From NCBI RefSeq assembly GCF_036237275.1, contig NZ_CP108352.1:2232001-2296000 (forward strand): a stretch of DNA of 64,000 bases, written 5' to 3'. The stretch comes from Streptomyces sp. NBC_01353. Its GTDB lineage: Bacteria; Actinomycetota; Actinomycetes; Streptomycetales; Streptomycetaceae. Each line of letters opens with the position of its first letter. Position 1 is the first letter of the stretch. The notes beneath the pieces were generated by a model. That model was given only the letters and a program-made list of their open reading frames with translations. It did not search any database and was not told where the DNA came from. The position numbers and the translations under genes are program-made. Of this stretch, positions 44,157 through 55,085 are shown piece by piece.

Positions 44157-45550
44157 CGGGACGCACCGCCCTTCAGCGCGTCGAACGCGTCGCCCTTGCA
44201 GGAGAGCGCGGCAGCGCGCATCGCGTCGATCCGCGACAGCTGCTCGGCCCGCGGCAGCACCTTGAGTTCCGTCCACACCGGGCGGGCCTCGGCGTCGATC
44301 TTGCGGCGCAAACTTTCTGCTCCTGTGCCGGGCAGCGACCGAAGGTCCCCGAGAACCCAGCCCACCGCGACCGGCTGCGCGAACTCATCTCCCCCGAAGC
44401 TGCTCCAGCCGACGGGGGCGCACCCTGGCACCATGCCTTTGGCGATCAGGGCCCAGGTCAGCTCCTCGCCCTTCGCGGCGGCGATGATGTCGTCGTCGAA
44501 GTCGAAGAGAACGGTCTTGCGGGACCACTGCGGCGTGGAGCCGTTCGGCAGTACGGCGGTGTTCTCCCGGACCGAGACCGGCGCCTGGCTGCCCAGGGCG
44601 CCGTGCAGCAGGTGGAGAGCCTCCTTACCGGGACCCGCGAGGTCGGCGAGTCGTGCCTGGTGCGTCTTCGTCACGCACACCGGGCCGTCGCACACCAGCT
44701 CCGCGGCGGCCTCATCGACGACATACATCCGGCGCGGGTCGGAGGGGAGGACGAGCAGGGCGAGCACCGCGCCCGCCAGGACGGGCGTCAGGGCGATCAG
44801 CCGGGCGCGGGGGGTCGCGGCGACCAGCAGCGCGAAGCCGGTCGCGGCCATGCCGAGCAGCCAGATCGTCTGCCCGACGTGCACGGAGGCGGAGAGCGTG
44901 ACGAGCGCCTCGCGCACCTCTTCCACCGCCGGTGACAGCAAGGAGACCCGGTTCGGCTCCGTGCTCGGGAACCCCGTCGCCGTGATCGTCTCCGTCCGGC
45001 CCAACGACATGTGCATGAGCGTCGTGAACACGAGGGCGCCCATGGCCAGCGCGGGCGGGGTGAGCGCGGACGGCAGGGCCCGCCCGACCCCCATGCCCAG
45101 CACGGCCCCCGCGACGAGAGCGAGTGCCCCCACCAGCGAGATCGGCAGCCACCCGAGGTGCGTGTAGTCGGTGTTGGCGAGCACCGGGACCGCGCCCACG
45201 AGGACGAGGAGCGCGAAGGCCGAGGCCAGCGTGATCGCCGTCGTGCCCGCCCCCTTGGCCGCGCGGTGCCAGGCGGGACGCGGTGTGGTCGTCAGCAGCT
45301 CGGACATCTTCGAGCGGTGGTCACGCAGGCCCTGGAGCGCCCCGAACCCCACGGCGAGCGGCCACAGGTAGAACAGCAGGGAGCGGGTCCACAGGGCCAT
45401 GGACGTCCACTGGGCCGTCCACGCGGTGGTGCCCCTCCAGTGCTGTCCGGGAATCAGGTACAGGAACGCCAGCGCCGTCGTCAGGACCACGGCGCCGGCC
45501 CACGGGGCGATGGAGCGCTTCAGCTCGATGCGCAGGACGCGGATGTTCAC
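44153..45550 (-). CDS. ABC-2-like membrane protein, 465 aa
   Basis: The start MNIRVLRIELKRSIAPWAGA is typical of ABC-2 type exporters. About seven membrane helices occupy residues 15-290. A C-terminal hydrophilic domain of about 170 residues follows, with two Cys at VCDGPVCVTK. The ATG overlaps the ATPase gene stop. It would form the channel part for the ATPase encoded immediately upstream. Confidence 0.8.
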   Translation of the reverse strand: MNIRVLRIELKRSIAPWAGAVVLTTALAFLYLIPGQHWRGTTAWTAQWTSMALWTRSLLFYLWPLAVGFGALQGLRDHRSKMSELLTTTPRPAWHRAAKGAGTTAITLASAFALLVLVGAVPVLANTDYTHLGWLPISLVGALALVAGAVLGMGVGRALPSALTPPALAMGALVFTTLMHMSLGRTETITATGFPSTEPNRVSLLSPAVEEVREALVTLSASVHVGQTIWLLGMAATGFALLVAATPRARLIALTPVLAGAVLALLVLPSDPRRMYVVDEAAAELVCDGPVCVTKTHQARLADLAGPGKEALHLLHGALGSQAPVSVRENTAVLPNGSTPQWSRKTVLFDFDDDIIAAAKGEELTWALIAKGMVPGCAPVGWSSFGGDEFAQPVAVGWVLGDLRSLPGTGAESLRRKIDAEARPVWTELKVLPRAEQLSRIDAMRAAALSCKGDAFDALKGGASR

Positions 45551-46356
45551 CAGGCGCCCCTTGCCTGCTCGGGGCCCTGCAGCAGCGCCGAGTAGCCGCG
45601 CTCCAGCGGGCTGTCGCCCACGTGTTCGGGGCCGCCTATCGAGGCCAACTCGTCTGGAGGGCCCTGGAAGACCAGCTTGCCCTCGGCGAAGAGCACCACG
45701 TCGGTGCAGGCGGCGGCGACGTCCTCCACCAGGTGGGTCGAGACGAGCACGCAGGTGTCCTTGCCCAGCTCCTGCAGCAGCTCGCGGAAGCGCAGCCGCT
45801 GCGCCGGGTCCAGGCCGACCGTCGGCTCGTCCAGCAGCAGGATCGTCGGGTCGTTGACGATGGCCTGGGCGATACCGACCCTGCGCACCATGCCGCCCGA
45901 CAGGGCCTTCATCTTCTCGTCGGCGCGGTCCGCCAGACCCACCCGCTCCACGGCGCGCTGCACCGCCCCGGGGATGTCCGCCTTGGGCACCTCCTTCAAC
46001 CAGGCCATGTACTCGACGAACTCGCGCACCGTGAAGCGCTTGTAGTAGCCGAACTCCTGCGGCAGGTAACCGATCCGGCGGCGCAGCGCACGGTGCTCGC
46101 CCATGCCGCCCGTGGACTGGCCGAGCAGCTCCAGGGTGCCCTCGGTGGGGCGCAGTACGGTGGCCAGTGTCCGGATGAGGGTGGTCTTGCCCGCCCCGTT
46201 GGGGCCGAGGAGTCCGTGTACGCCGGTGCCCAGCGACAGGTCGAGCCCGTCGACGGCCATCCGGTTCCTGCCGACTCTGACCTTCAGCCCGGTGGCCTGG
46301 ATCTCCCAGGCGTAGGCCGTCGGCGCGACGTCGGCCGCGCTCACCGCGGTCATCAT
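45547..46356 (-). CDS. ABC transporter ATP-binding protein
   Basis: A 269-residue ATPase: Walker A LLGPNGAGKTTLIR, Q-loop GYLPQEFGYY, signature LSGGMVRRVGIAQAI, Walker B ILLLDEPTVGLD, H-loop LVSTHLVEDVA. This is the drug/bacitracin-exporter-like (ABC-2) subtype. It overlaps the membrane-protein gene and is preceded by a 149-base gap (46357-46505) in which I see no gene. Confidence 0.93.
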   Translation of the reverse strand: MMTAVSAADVAPTAYAWEIQATGLKVRVGRNRMAVDGLDLSLGTGVHGLLGPNGAGKTTLIRTLATVLRPTEGTLELLGQSTGGMGEHRALRRRIGYLPQEFGYYKRFTVREFVEYMAWLKEVPKADIPGAVQRAVERVGLADRADEKMKALSGGMVRRVGIAQAIVNDPTILLLDEPTVGLDPAQRLRFRELLQELGKDTCVLVSTHLVEDVAAACTDVVLFAEGKLVFQGPPDELASIGGPEHVGDSPLERGYSALLQGPEQARGAW

Positions 46357-46505
46357 GTGGGTTCCTTACGTTGTTGGTGGGTTGATTCCGGTCACTCGTA
46401 GGACCGGGAGACCCAGGGATGCCGGTGTGGCTGTGGTGTTTCAGCCACCCATCGGGATGCGCGCGACAAGATCGCCAGGTAAGGACACACCGGCGAGGCC
46501 GATGG

Positions 46506-47324
46506 TCATCGATGGGCTCCCAGCACGGAGTACGCGCCCCTGCGGGCGATCACGACACCGATGCCGAGCGCGAGGATCAGCCCCCACACGGGCAGACCGT
46601 CCGTCTGCAGGGCGAAGGCCGTGCGGCCGGCGGCCAGGGTCGGCGCCACGACTACGGCGGCCCACACCGCCACCAGCGCAACGGCCGCACGGGTCACGCC
46701 GACGACACCGCCGAGCGCCAGGGTCGCCGAGGTGAAGGCCAGACAGGGCAGCAGCCACTGCGCGGCCGTCATCCCCGTCACCCATCCGGCCACCAGCAGC
46801 ACGGGGACGACCACAGCGAGCACGGAGGCGGTGCGCCGCAGTACCAGGTACAGCCCGGCTCTGGGCGCCGAGGCCGTCAGTTCGTACGCCGGGTCGAGCC
46901 CGCGCGCCCACGACGCCGCGACGCCGAGCACGGGCAGGACCGGGGCGAGCAGAAGTACCAGTGACACCTCGCTGGATCCGGTGCCGACCAGGTCGAGCAG
47001 GAGCGCGAGCAGTGTCACGCTCACGACCATGGCCAGCCACGGCACCATCACCGGCGTCATCCACGCGGACAGCCACGCCGACCAGCGCGGCCGGCGCGGC
47101 ATCGTGGCGGTGACGGTCAACTGGGGGCCGAGGCCGGACCACACCGTGTCGACCAGTGCCGCCACGGCGGGCGCCTGCGCCGTGACGGCGGCCGACAGCC
47201 GGTCACGGCACACCCGACACGCTTCCAGGTGGGCCTCCAGGGCCCACACTTCGTCGGCGGCGATGTCGGTGTCGCCGCGCGCGTAACCGTCGATGATCTG
47301 CATCGACGCGTGTTCCACGCTCAT
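46506..47324 (-). CDS. Zinc-finger anti-sigma factor with multispan membrane domain
   Basis: A 272-residue protein. The cytoplasmic N-terminus has the zinc anti-sigma motif HLEACRVC (HxxxCxxC, about residues 33-40) in EVWALEAHLEACRVCRDRLS. Five to six membrane helices follow from about residue 90. ATG 47324 overlaps the sigma gene stop (ATGA). It should bind and silence the adjacent sigma factor until a signal acts on the membrane part; release may switch on the ABC genes downstream. Confidence 0.88.
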   Translation of the reverse strand: MSVEHASMQIIDGYARGDTDIAADEVWALEAHLEACRVCRDRLSAAVTAQAPAVAALVDTVWSGLGPQLTVTATMPRRPRWSAWLSAWMTPVMVPWLAMVVSVTLLALLLDLVGTGSSEVSLVLLLAPVLPVLGVAASWARGLDPAYELTASAPRAGLYLVLRRTASVLAVVVPVLLVAGWVTGMTAAQWLLPCLAFTSATLALGGVVGVTRAAVALVAVWAAVVVAPTLAAGRTAFALQTDGLPVWGLILALGIGVVIARRGAYSVLGAHR

Positions 47325-47872
47325 GCCAGCGTCCTCCGCATCGCGATCCTGGCCCGGCGGGCACGGGTCTTGACCGTGCCCTCGGGCAGCCCGAGCAGGA
47401 CCGCGGTCTCCCTGACAGACAGTCCGTCGAGCACCATGGCCTGCAGTACTTGTCTGAGCTCCGGCGCGAGGCGCCGCAGCGCGTCGCCGACGTCCCCGCC
47501 GACGGTTGCCGCGAGCGCCTCCTCCTCGGCGGCGGGCGCCAGGGACTGCGGGGCGGCCGCGGGCGGCGGCTCCGCGTGGTGGGCCCTGCGCCGGAACGCG
47601 TCGACGAGGCGGCGCGCCGCGATCGTCCACAGCCATCCGACGGCCGTTCCTCCGGCCGCGGCCCCGGCGAACGCACCCGCCGCACGCCACACCGCCAGAT
47701 ACGTCTCCTGCATGACCTCGGCGACGATCTGCTCGTCCGCGCAGCGGCGGCGCAGCCGCAGGGCCATCCACGGCGACGTACGCCGGTACAACTCCTCGAA
47801 CGCGGCACGGTCGCCCTTGGCCACCAGCCGGACGAGACGTTCCTCGTCCAACTCGTGCAGCGCTGCTCTCAC
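47321..47872 (-). CDS. ECF-type RNA polymerase sigma factor
   Basis: 183 residues from GTG 47872, which has AGGGGG about 10 bases upstream; GTG 47881 is the alternative. Region 2: DRAAFEELYRRTSPWMALRL, EVMQETYLAVWRAAGAF, TAVGWLWTIAARRLVDAFRR. Region 4: LAPELRQVLQAMVLDGLSVR and GLPEGTVKTRARRARIAMRR. It is coupled to its anti-sigma factor and is the first gene of the cluster running to 43.6 kb. Confidence 0.92.
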   Translation of the reverse strand: MRAALHELDEERLVRLVAKGDRAAFEELYRRTSPWMALRLRRRCADEQIVAEVMQETYLAVWRAAGAFAGAAAGGTAVGWLWTIAARRLVDAFRRRAHHAEPPPAAAPQSLAPAAEEEALAATVGGDVGDALRRLAPELRQVLQAMVLDGLSVRETAVLLGLPEGTVKTRARRARIAMRRTLA

Positions 47873-48195
47873 TGATCTCACACCCCCTAGACGCCCGAGC
47901 CGGGCCGCAGGTTTTCCCCCCGACGTGATCCCCGCCACATGCCACGTGAGGGAGAGGCTTCTTGCCGCGTGGGCCGGGTCAAGCGGGGCCGGTGTGCTCT
48001 TACACCGGGTGATCCAGCCGGGGGTGAAGGCGCCCCAGCCCGGGTGGACGGCGGCCTTCCCCAGTCGCTGCGGGAGGTACTGATGGAGCAGCACGGCCGA
48101 CCGACCGCCCCCTCGTGACGGCGGTCAACACCACGGCTCGCGTCGACTCGCCCCGGCTCGCCCCAACCCATGCGGGGCAGGGGCGGTACGGCCGG
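47873..48195. other. Intergenic region between the sigma and MerR genes
   Basis: No gene, repeat or hairpin that I can support. It must hold the promoter of the sigma/anti-sigma operon. Confidence 0.5.
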
Positions 48196-49107
48196 TCAGG
48201 CTTGATCCGCCGCACGCAGGGCTCGCGCCAGCCACTCCAGCTCCTCGGACGCGTCGGGAGACGAATACTGTCCGCGCACGCGGGCGACGAGCCTGCGGTA
48301 GCGTTCCGCCCCTGCCTCGATCCCGGCCTCCAGGCACGACAGCACGGCGGCCCGATCGGCGTCGCCGAACAGCTCGGACAGCACCACGGCCGCTGCCGGT
48401 CCCTCAGGGGCGATCCCACGTTTCCTGACCTCCGCGACGGTCTGCACGACCTGCCTGGCCCACCAGATGGACGCCCCGGGGGCACGACTCTGCCCGGGGA
48501 CCGGGGTGCTCAGCTCCAGCATGGTGCGCATCCGGGCGCGGAAACCGGGGTCCCGCACCAGCTCGGCCAGTTCGATCCAGGCGTCGACCTGCTCGGGGCT
48601 GGGGTCGTCGGGCAGTTCGATGCTGAACGTGCGCATGTGGTCACGCACGCGTGGGTCGACGTCGAGACCCCCGAACACCTCCTCCTTGAACTCGTCGATG
48701 ATCTGCTTGCGTTCGGCAGCGGAAAGCCGTGCCAACCGGTTCATCAGCGCTGTCTCCTCAGCGGTCGAACCACGTTTCGATACGGTGGACAGGACGGCCC
48801 GGCTCACCTTGAGGGAGCGGATCTGCGCGTCGAGCGCGGCCACGTGCGCGTCGGCGACCTCGACGACCGTGGTGCGGCCGCTCAGGACGCGGCACACGTC
48901 GTCGAGCCCGAGGCCCAGCTCCCGCAGGGTGCGGACCAGCTCGACACGGGCCACGGACTCGGCGTCGTACAGCCGGTAGCCGCTCGCGGAGCGGGCCACG
49001 GGCGGCACCGCTCCCTCGTCCGACCAGAAGCGCAGGGTGCGCACCGGAATGCCGGTGCGGAGCGCGAGCCGGCCGATGGTGAGCACGTCGGGGCGTTCGT
49101 CTTCCAT
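48196..49107 (-). CDS. MerR-family transcriptional regulator
   Basis: 303 residues. The N-terminal MerR helix-turn-helix reads LTIGRLALRTGIPVRTLRFW, followed by SDEGAVPP, SGYRLYD and ELGLGLDDVCRVL. The C-terminal 190 residues are helical and of no family that I recognise, so the ligand is unknown; there is no Cys metal site. ATG 49107 lies only 8 bases from a MerR-type -10 box, so the mRNA is probably leaderless. No target gene besides itself is adjacent. Confidence 0.9.
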   Translation of the reverse strand: MEDERPDVLTIGRLALRTGIPVRTLRFWSDEGAVPPVARSASGYRLYDAESVARVELVRTLRELGLGLDDVCRVLSGRTTVVEVADAHVAALDAQIRSLKVSRAVLSTVSKRGSTAEETALMNRLARLSAAERKQIIDEFKEEVFGGLDVDPRVRDHMRTFSIELPDDPSPEQVDAWIELAELVRDPGFRARMRTMLELSTPVPGQSRAPGASIWWARQVVQTVAEVRKRGIAPEGPAAAVVLSELFGDADRAAVLSCLEAGIEAGAERYRRLVARVRGQYSSPDASEELEWLARALRAADQA

Positions 49108-49114
49108 GGGCGAG

Positions 49115-49145
49115 ATCCTGGACCCTCCAGCCGCTGGAGACTCAA
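49115..49145 (-). promoter_or_regulatory. MerR-type promoter with 19-base spacer and dyad
   Basis: On the minus strand, TTGAGT (49145-49140) and CAGGAT (49120-49115) are separated by 19 bases. The spacer contains the dyad CTCCAGCGGCTGGAG (49139-49125). Overlong spacers with a central dyad are the hallmark of MerR-controlled promoters. Confidence 0.75.
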
Positions 49146-49543
49146 GCACCCGGACGCGCGAGCCGGTGGATCTTGACGACGAGGGGCTTTCCGCCGCTTG
49201 CCGTGGCAGTCATGCAGGTCCACCTGAGCCCGTGAGGACCAGGCACACGACGGGGCTCAGCGAAGGCGCATCAGTACTGGCAACACCACCTCCTCTGCGT
49301 CGGAGGTTCCGGACGGGTTCCATGACGTGCCGAGCAGGAGGGGTCATCGGCGATGTACACGGTGAAAGGGACACCCGGCCCGGCACGCTCCTCCAGGTCG
49401 TGCCCGCGCTCCTGCTGCAGCCCTCTCCCCGTACGCACTCAGCGGACCATGCCCACCTTGCCCAGCCCCGCGGCCGTGCCGCCCGCCCGAGAAGGCGCAC
49501 CATGACCACCAGCCCGTCCACCGCAAGCGGTACCGCTCTACAG
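49146..49543. other. Intergenic region
   Basis: No gene that I can support. Open frames on both strands are short shadows without ribosome sites. Confidence 0.4.
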
Positions 49544-49597
49544 CAGAAAGCCGCCCTCCAACCGAGATGTCGCACCGGTGAGGAGGGCGGCTTTCTG
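49544..49597. terminator. Long perfect hairpin downstream of the GH74 gene
   Basis: CAGAAAGCCGCCCTCC (49544-49559) pairs perfectly over 16 bases with GGAGGGCGGCTTTCTG (49582-49597) around a 22-base loop. It lies 55 bases past the stop of the GH74 gene and can terminate transcription from either side. Confidence 0.75.
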
Positions 49598-49652
49598 TTG
49601 CTGATAGCGCGTCAGCTCATACGTCGAACGCGCGTCCGCTCCGGCGTCGGAG

Positions 49653-52277
49653 TCAGGACGGGTCGCCGTACTGGAGGCCGCGTCCGTTGGTGCCGACGTA
49701 CACGCGGCCGAAGGTGTCGGGGTCGCCGGTGATGACGCCGACGCCACCGATGCTGCCCCACTGGCGGGCGTCATCGTTGACGCGGAGCCAGGTGGCGCCC
49801 TTGTCCGTCGAGCGGAACACTCCGGTGACGTCCTTGACCGTGCCGATCAGGTACAGGGCCTGGTAGGAGGTGCCGGGTGCGGCCTTGCCGAAGCCGAGGG
49901 CGGAGACGGACTGAACCGTGGTGAGCGTGGTGAACGTGCGGCCGCCGTCGGTGGAGTGCAGCAACCCCTTGGCGCTGCCGGCGATCCACAGGTCTCCGGC
50001 GACGCCGGGGACGGCAGTGAGCCGGCCGGTGGGCAGGTTGGTGGCGCGGGCGGTGAAGGTCGCGCCGCCGTCGGTGCTGGCGTAGAGCGTGCCGCCAACC
50101 AGTGAGTAGAAGGTCTTGGCCGAGGAGCGGTCGGCGACGACCACGGCGTCGGTGCGCAGGCCGCTGACCTTCGACCAGCTCGCCCCCTTGTCGGTCGAGC
50201 GGTACGGGACCTGGCCGGACTCGGTCCAGACGATGGCGGAGCCGTCCGCCGCGAGCGCGACACGGCCATCCTGGGCGCCGGCCACCGGCTCTGACGTGAA
50301 GCCGCTCCAGCTGACGCCGCCGTCGGTGGAGTAGGCGCCGTCCTGCGCGCCGCCACGGCCGACACGGACCATCATCGAGGGGTTGGCCTGAGCGAAGTCG
50401 ATGTCGGTGCTGTTGGTCATCATCGGGTTGTTCAGCCGCCCGGCGTGCACCTTGGTCAGGTCGTCGTGGCGGAAGCCGCCTTGGTCGCCCATGGCCGTGA
50501 TGACGGTGGCACCGCCGGGCGGGGCGATCGCGTCCATCAGCGCGGTCTCCTCAAGGCCCCGCGCTCCGACGGTCCAGTGGCTGGTGCCGCCGCTGTCGGT
50601 GGCGGTGGCGTCCTTGCTGCGCCAGATGCCGTTGCCGGTGCCGTACAGCACGTGCCCGGAGTCGAATGGGTCGATGGCCAGGGCGGTCATCCAGTGCCCG
50701 GTGTGGGTGCCGACGTACGGAGCGGAGGAGGCGTTCCGCACCGACTTGTCCGCCAGTGCCTTCCAGGTCGTGCCGCCGTCGGTGGTGCGGTAGATCTCGT
50801 CCTCGGGCCACCAGCGGTCGAGGGTGGTGACCATCACCGTGGACGGCTTGCGCGGGTCGACGGCCAGCCCGGAGAACCCGTACGAGCCGCGGGACGGGGT
50901 GATGTCCTTCCAAGTCCCACCGGACGGCGTGTGCTTCCAGACCGAGCCCGCCGTCACGCCGTTGGGTCCGAGGGCGTTGGTGTACGTCAGGTACAGCGAG
51001 CCGTCACCGGAGAGCACGCCGTGCTGCGGCAACTGGCCCGTGGGCTGGCCGGGGACGGCCTGCCAGGTGCTGCCGCCATCGGTGGAGCGGTAGAGAGAGG
51101 TGGACCTGTCGGCGACTCCGACGTAGATCGTCTTGCTGCCGGCCGGACCGTACGTCACGAAGGAGATGCCCGCGCCGCTGCTCGCTCCGTCCCTGACGGG
51201 GAACGAAGAGACCTGCCTCCATGTCGCGCCGTGGTCGGTGCTGCGCCACAGGCCGTTCTTGCGGGTGCCCAGCAGCAGGATGCGGTTGTCCGAGGGGTCT
51301 ATCACGAGCCGTTCGCCCGCCCCGCGGCCGTCCTCGTTGCCGCCCAGCTTGAACGGCAGGTCGGTGCGCTGGAAGGTGCGGCCCCGGTCGGTGGAGCGCA
51401 GGAGTGCGCCGTTGCCGGCCCACTCGTTGGTGTAGGTGCCCGCCGCCAGGTAGAGCCGACCCGGGTCAACGGGGTCGGTGGCCACCCCGTCGATGCCCAG
51501 CAGGTTCCAGTCCTTCTCACCGACCCAGTCCGTCAGCGGGATCCACTGCTCGGCACCGGTGTCCCAGCGATAGGCGCCACCCATGTCGGTACGCGCGTAC
51601 AGCAGGCCCTTCTCCCGCGGGTGGAACACCAGCCCGGTGACGTAACCGCCGCCCACCACCTGGGCGTTCCGCCACGTATACGGGCCGGCCTCAGCCGTCT
51701 GGGCGTCGGTCACCTTCACCAGCTTCCACTGCTGGTTGGTGCTGCCCCTGTCGGGATACTGGATGATCGCCGCGCCCTGGGCCGTGGAACCACCTGAGAC
51801 ATCCAGGACCAGGCCGCTCGCGCGGGAGGTGAAGGTGACGGCGTCGGAACCGCTCACGTCGTCGATCCGCCACTCCTGGGAGGCGGAGGAGCTGTCGGTC
51901 TGCTGCTCGGCGGCAGCCGCCTGCGCGGTCGAATCGCCCGCTATGCCGAGCGCTTTGCCGCTGTTGCGGTTCACCAGCTCGTAGTAGCCGTCCCCGGTGG
52001 ACCTCAGCCTCCACTGCTGGTTGGCGGTGGTCTGATCAGTCCACTGCTGGATGCGGGTGCCGTCGGCGGTGGAGAAGGCGTTGACGTCCAGCACCTTGCC
52101 GCTGCGCACCGAGACCAGCTTGTAGTAGGCACTGTCGTCGACCGTCGCGGCCTGCGAGTCGTCCTGCACGAACAGGAGGTACGGCACGACGGTGGCGGGC
52201 ACACCGAGCAGCAGAGCGGTGGCGGTCCTGCGACGGCGGTGACGTCCGCGGCGCCCGGCGTTGGTGGGGTTGTTCAT
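49653..52277 (-). CDS. Secreted xyloglucanase (GH74) with N-terminal RICIN domain
   Basis: An 874-residue exported enzyme expected to cut the beta-1,4-glucan backbone of xyloglucan. A basic N-terminus and signal segment (residues 17-43) lead into a RICIN/CBM13-type trefoil (about 45-190: QWTDQTTANQQWRL, NRNSGKALGIAG, GSTNQQWKLV). The GH74 twin beta-propeller (about 195-874) follows. It begins WRNAQVVGGGYVTGLVFHP and TDMGGAYRWD (with the family Asp) and has repeated RSTDGG/STDKGATW Asp-box-like blades and GLEETALMDAIAPPGG. The downstream hairpin is at 49544. It runs in the same direction as the xylanase gene 39 bases upstream, so they may be co-transcribed. Confidence 0.92.
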   Translation of the reverse strand: MNNPTNAGRRGRHRRRRTATALLLGVPATVVPYLLFVQDDSQAATVDDSAYYKLVSVRSGKVLDVNAFSTADGTRIQQWTDQTTANQQWRLRSTGDGYYELVNRNSGKALGIAGDSTAQAAAAEQQTDSSSASQEWRIDDVSGSDAVTFTSRASGLVLDVSGGSTAQGAAIIQYPDRGSTNQQWKLVKVTDAQTAEAGPYTWRNAQVVGGGYVTGLVFHPREKGLLYARTDMGGAYRWDTGAEQWIPLTDWVGEKDWNLLGIDGVATDPVDPGRLYLAAGTYTNEWAGNGALLRSTDRGRTFQRTDLPFKLGGNEDGRGAGERLVIDPSDNRILLLGTRKNGLWRSTDHGATWRQVSSFPVRDGASSGAGISFVTYGPAGSKTIYVGVADRSTSLYRSTDGGSTWQAVPGQPTGQLPQHGVLSGDGSLYLTYTNALGPNGVTAGSVWKHTPSGGTWKDITPSRGSYGFSGLAVDPRKPSTVMVTTLDRWWPEDEIYRTTDGGTTWKALADKSVRNASSAPYVGTHTGHWMTALAIDPFDSGHVLYGTGNGIWRSKDATATDSGGTSHWTVGARGLEETALMDAIAPPGGATVITAMGDQGGFRHDDLTKVHAGRLNNPMMTNSTDIDFAQANPSMMVRVGRGGAQDGAYSTDGGVSWSGFTSEPVAGAQDGRVALAADGSAIVWTESGQVPYRSTDKGASWSKVSGLRTDAVVVADRSSAKTFYSLVGGTLYASTDGGATFTARATNLPTGRLTAVPGVAGDLWIAGSAKGLLHSTDGGRTFTTLTTVQSVSALGFGKAAPGTSYQALYLIGTVKDVTGVFRSTDKGATWLRVNDDARQWGSIGGVGVITGDPDTFGRVYVGTNGRGLQYGDPS

Positions 52278-52316
52278 GGGGGGTGCTTCTCCTTGTGCAA
52301 CCGTGGATAGGGCAGG

Positions 52317-55085
<2,769 letters not shown>

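Noticed and set aside
49037-49732. 231-aa plus frame covering the hairpin downstream of GH74
   Set aside because: Low-complexity frame with no ribosome site; the similar peptides on both strands result from the perfect inverted repeat.
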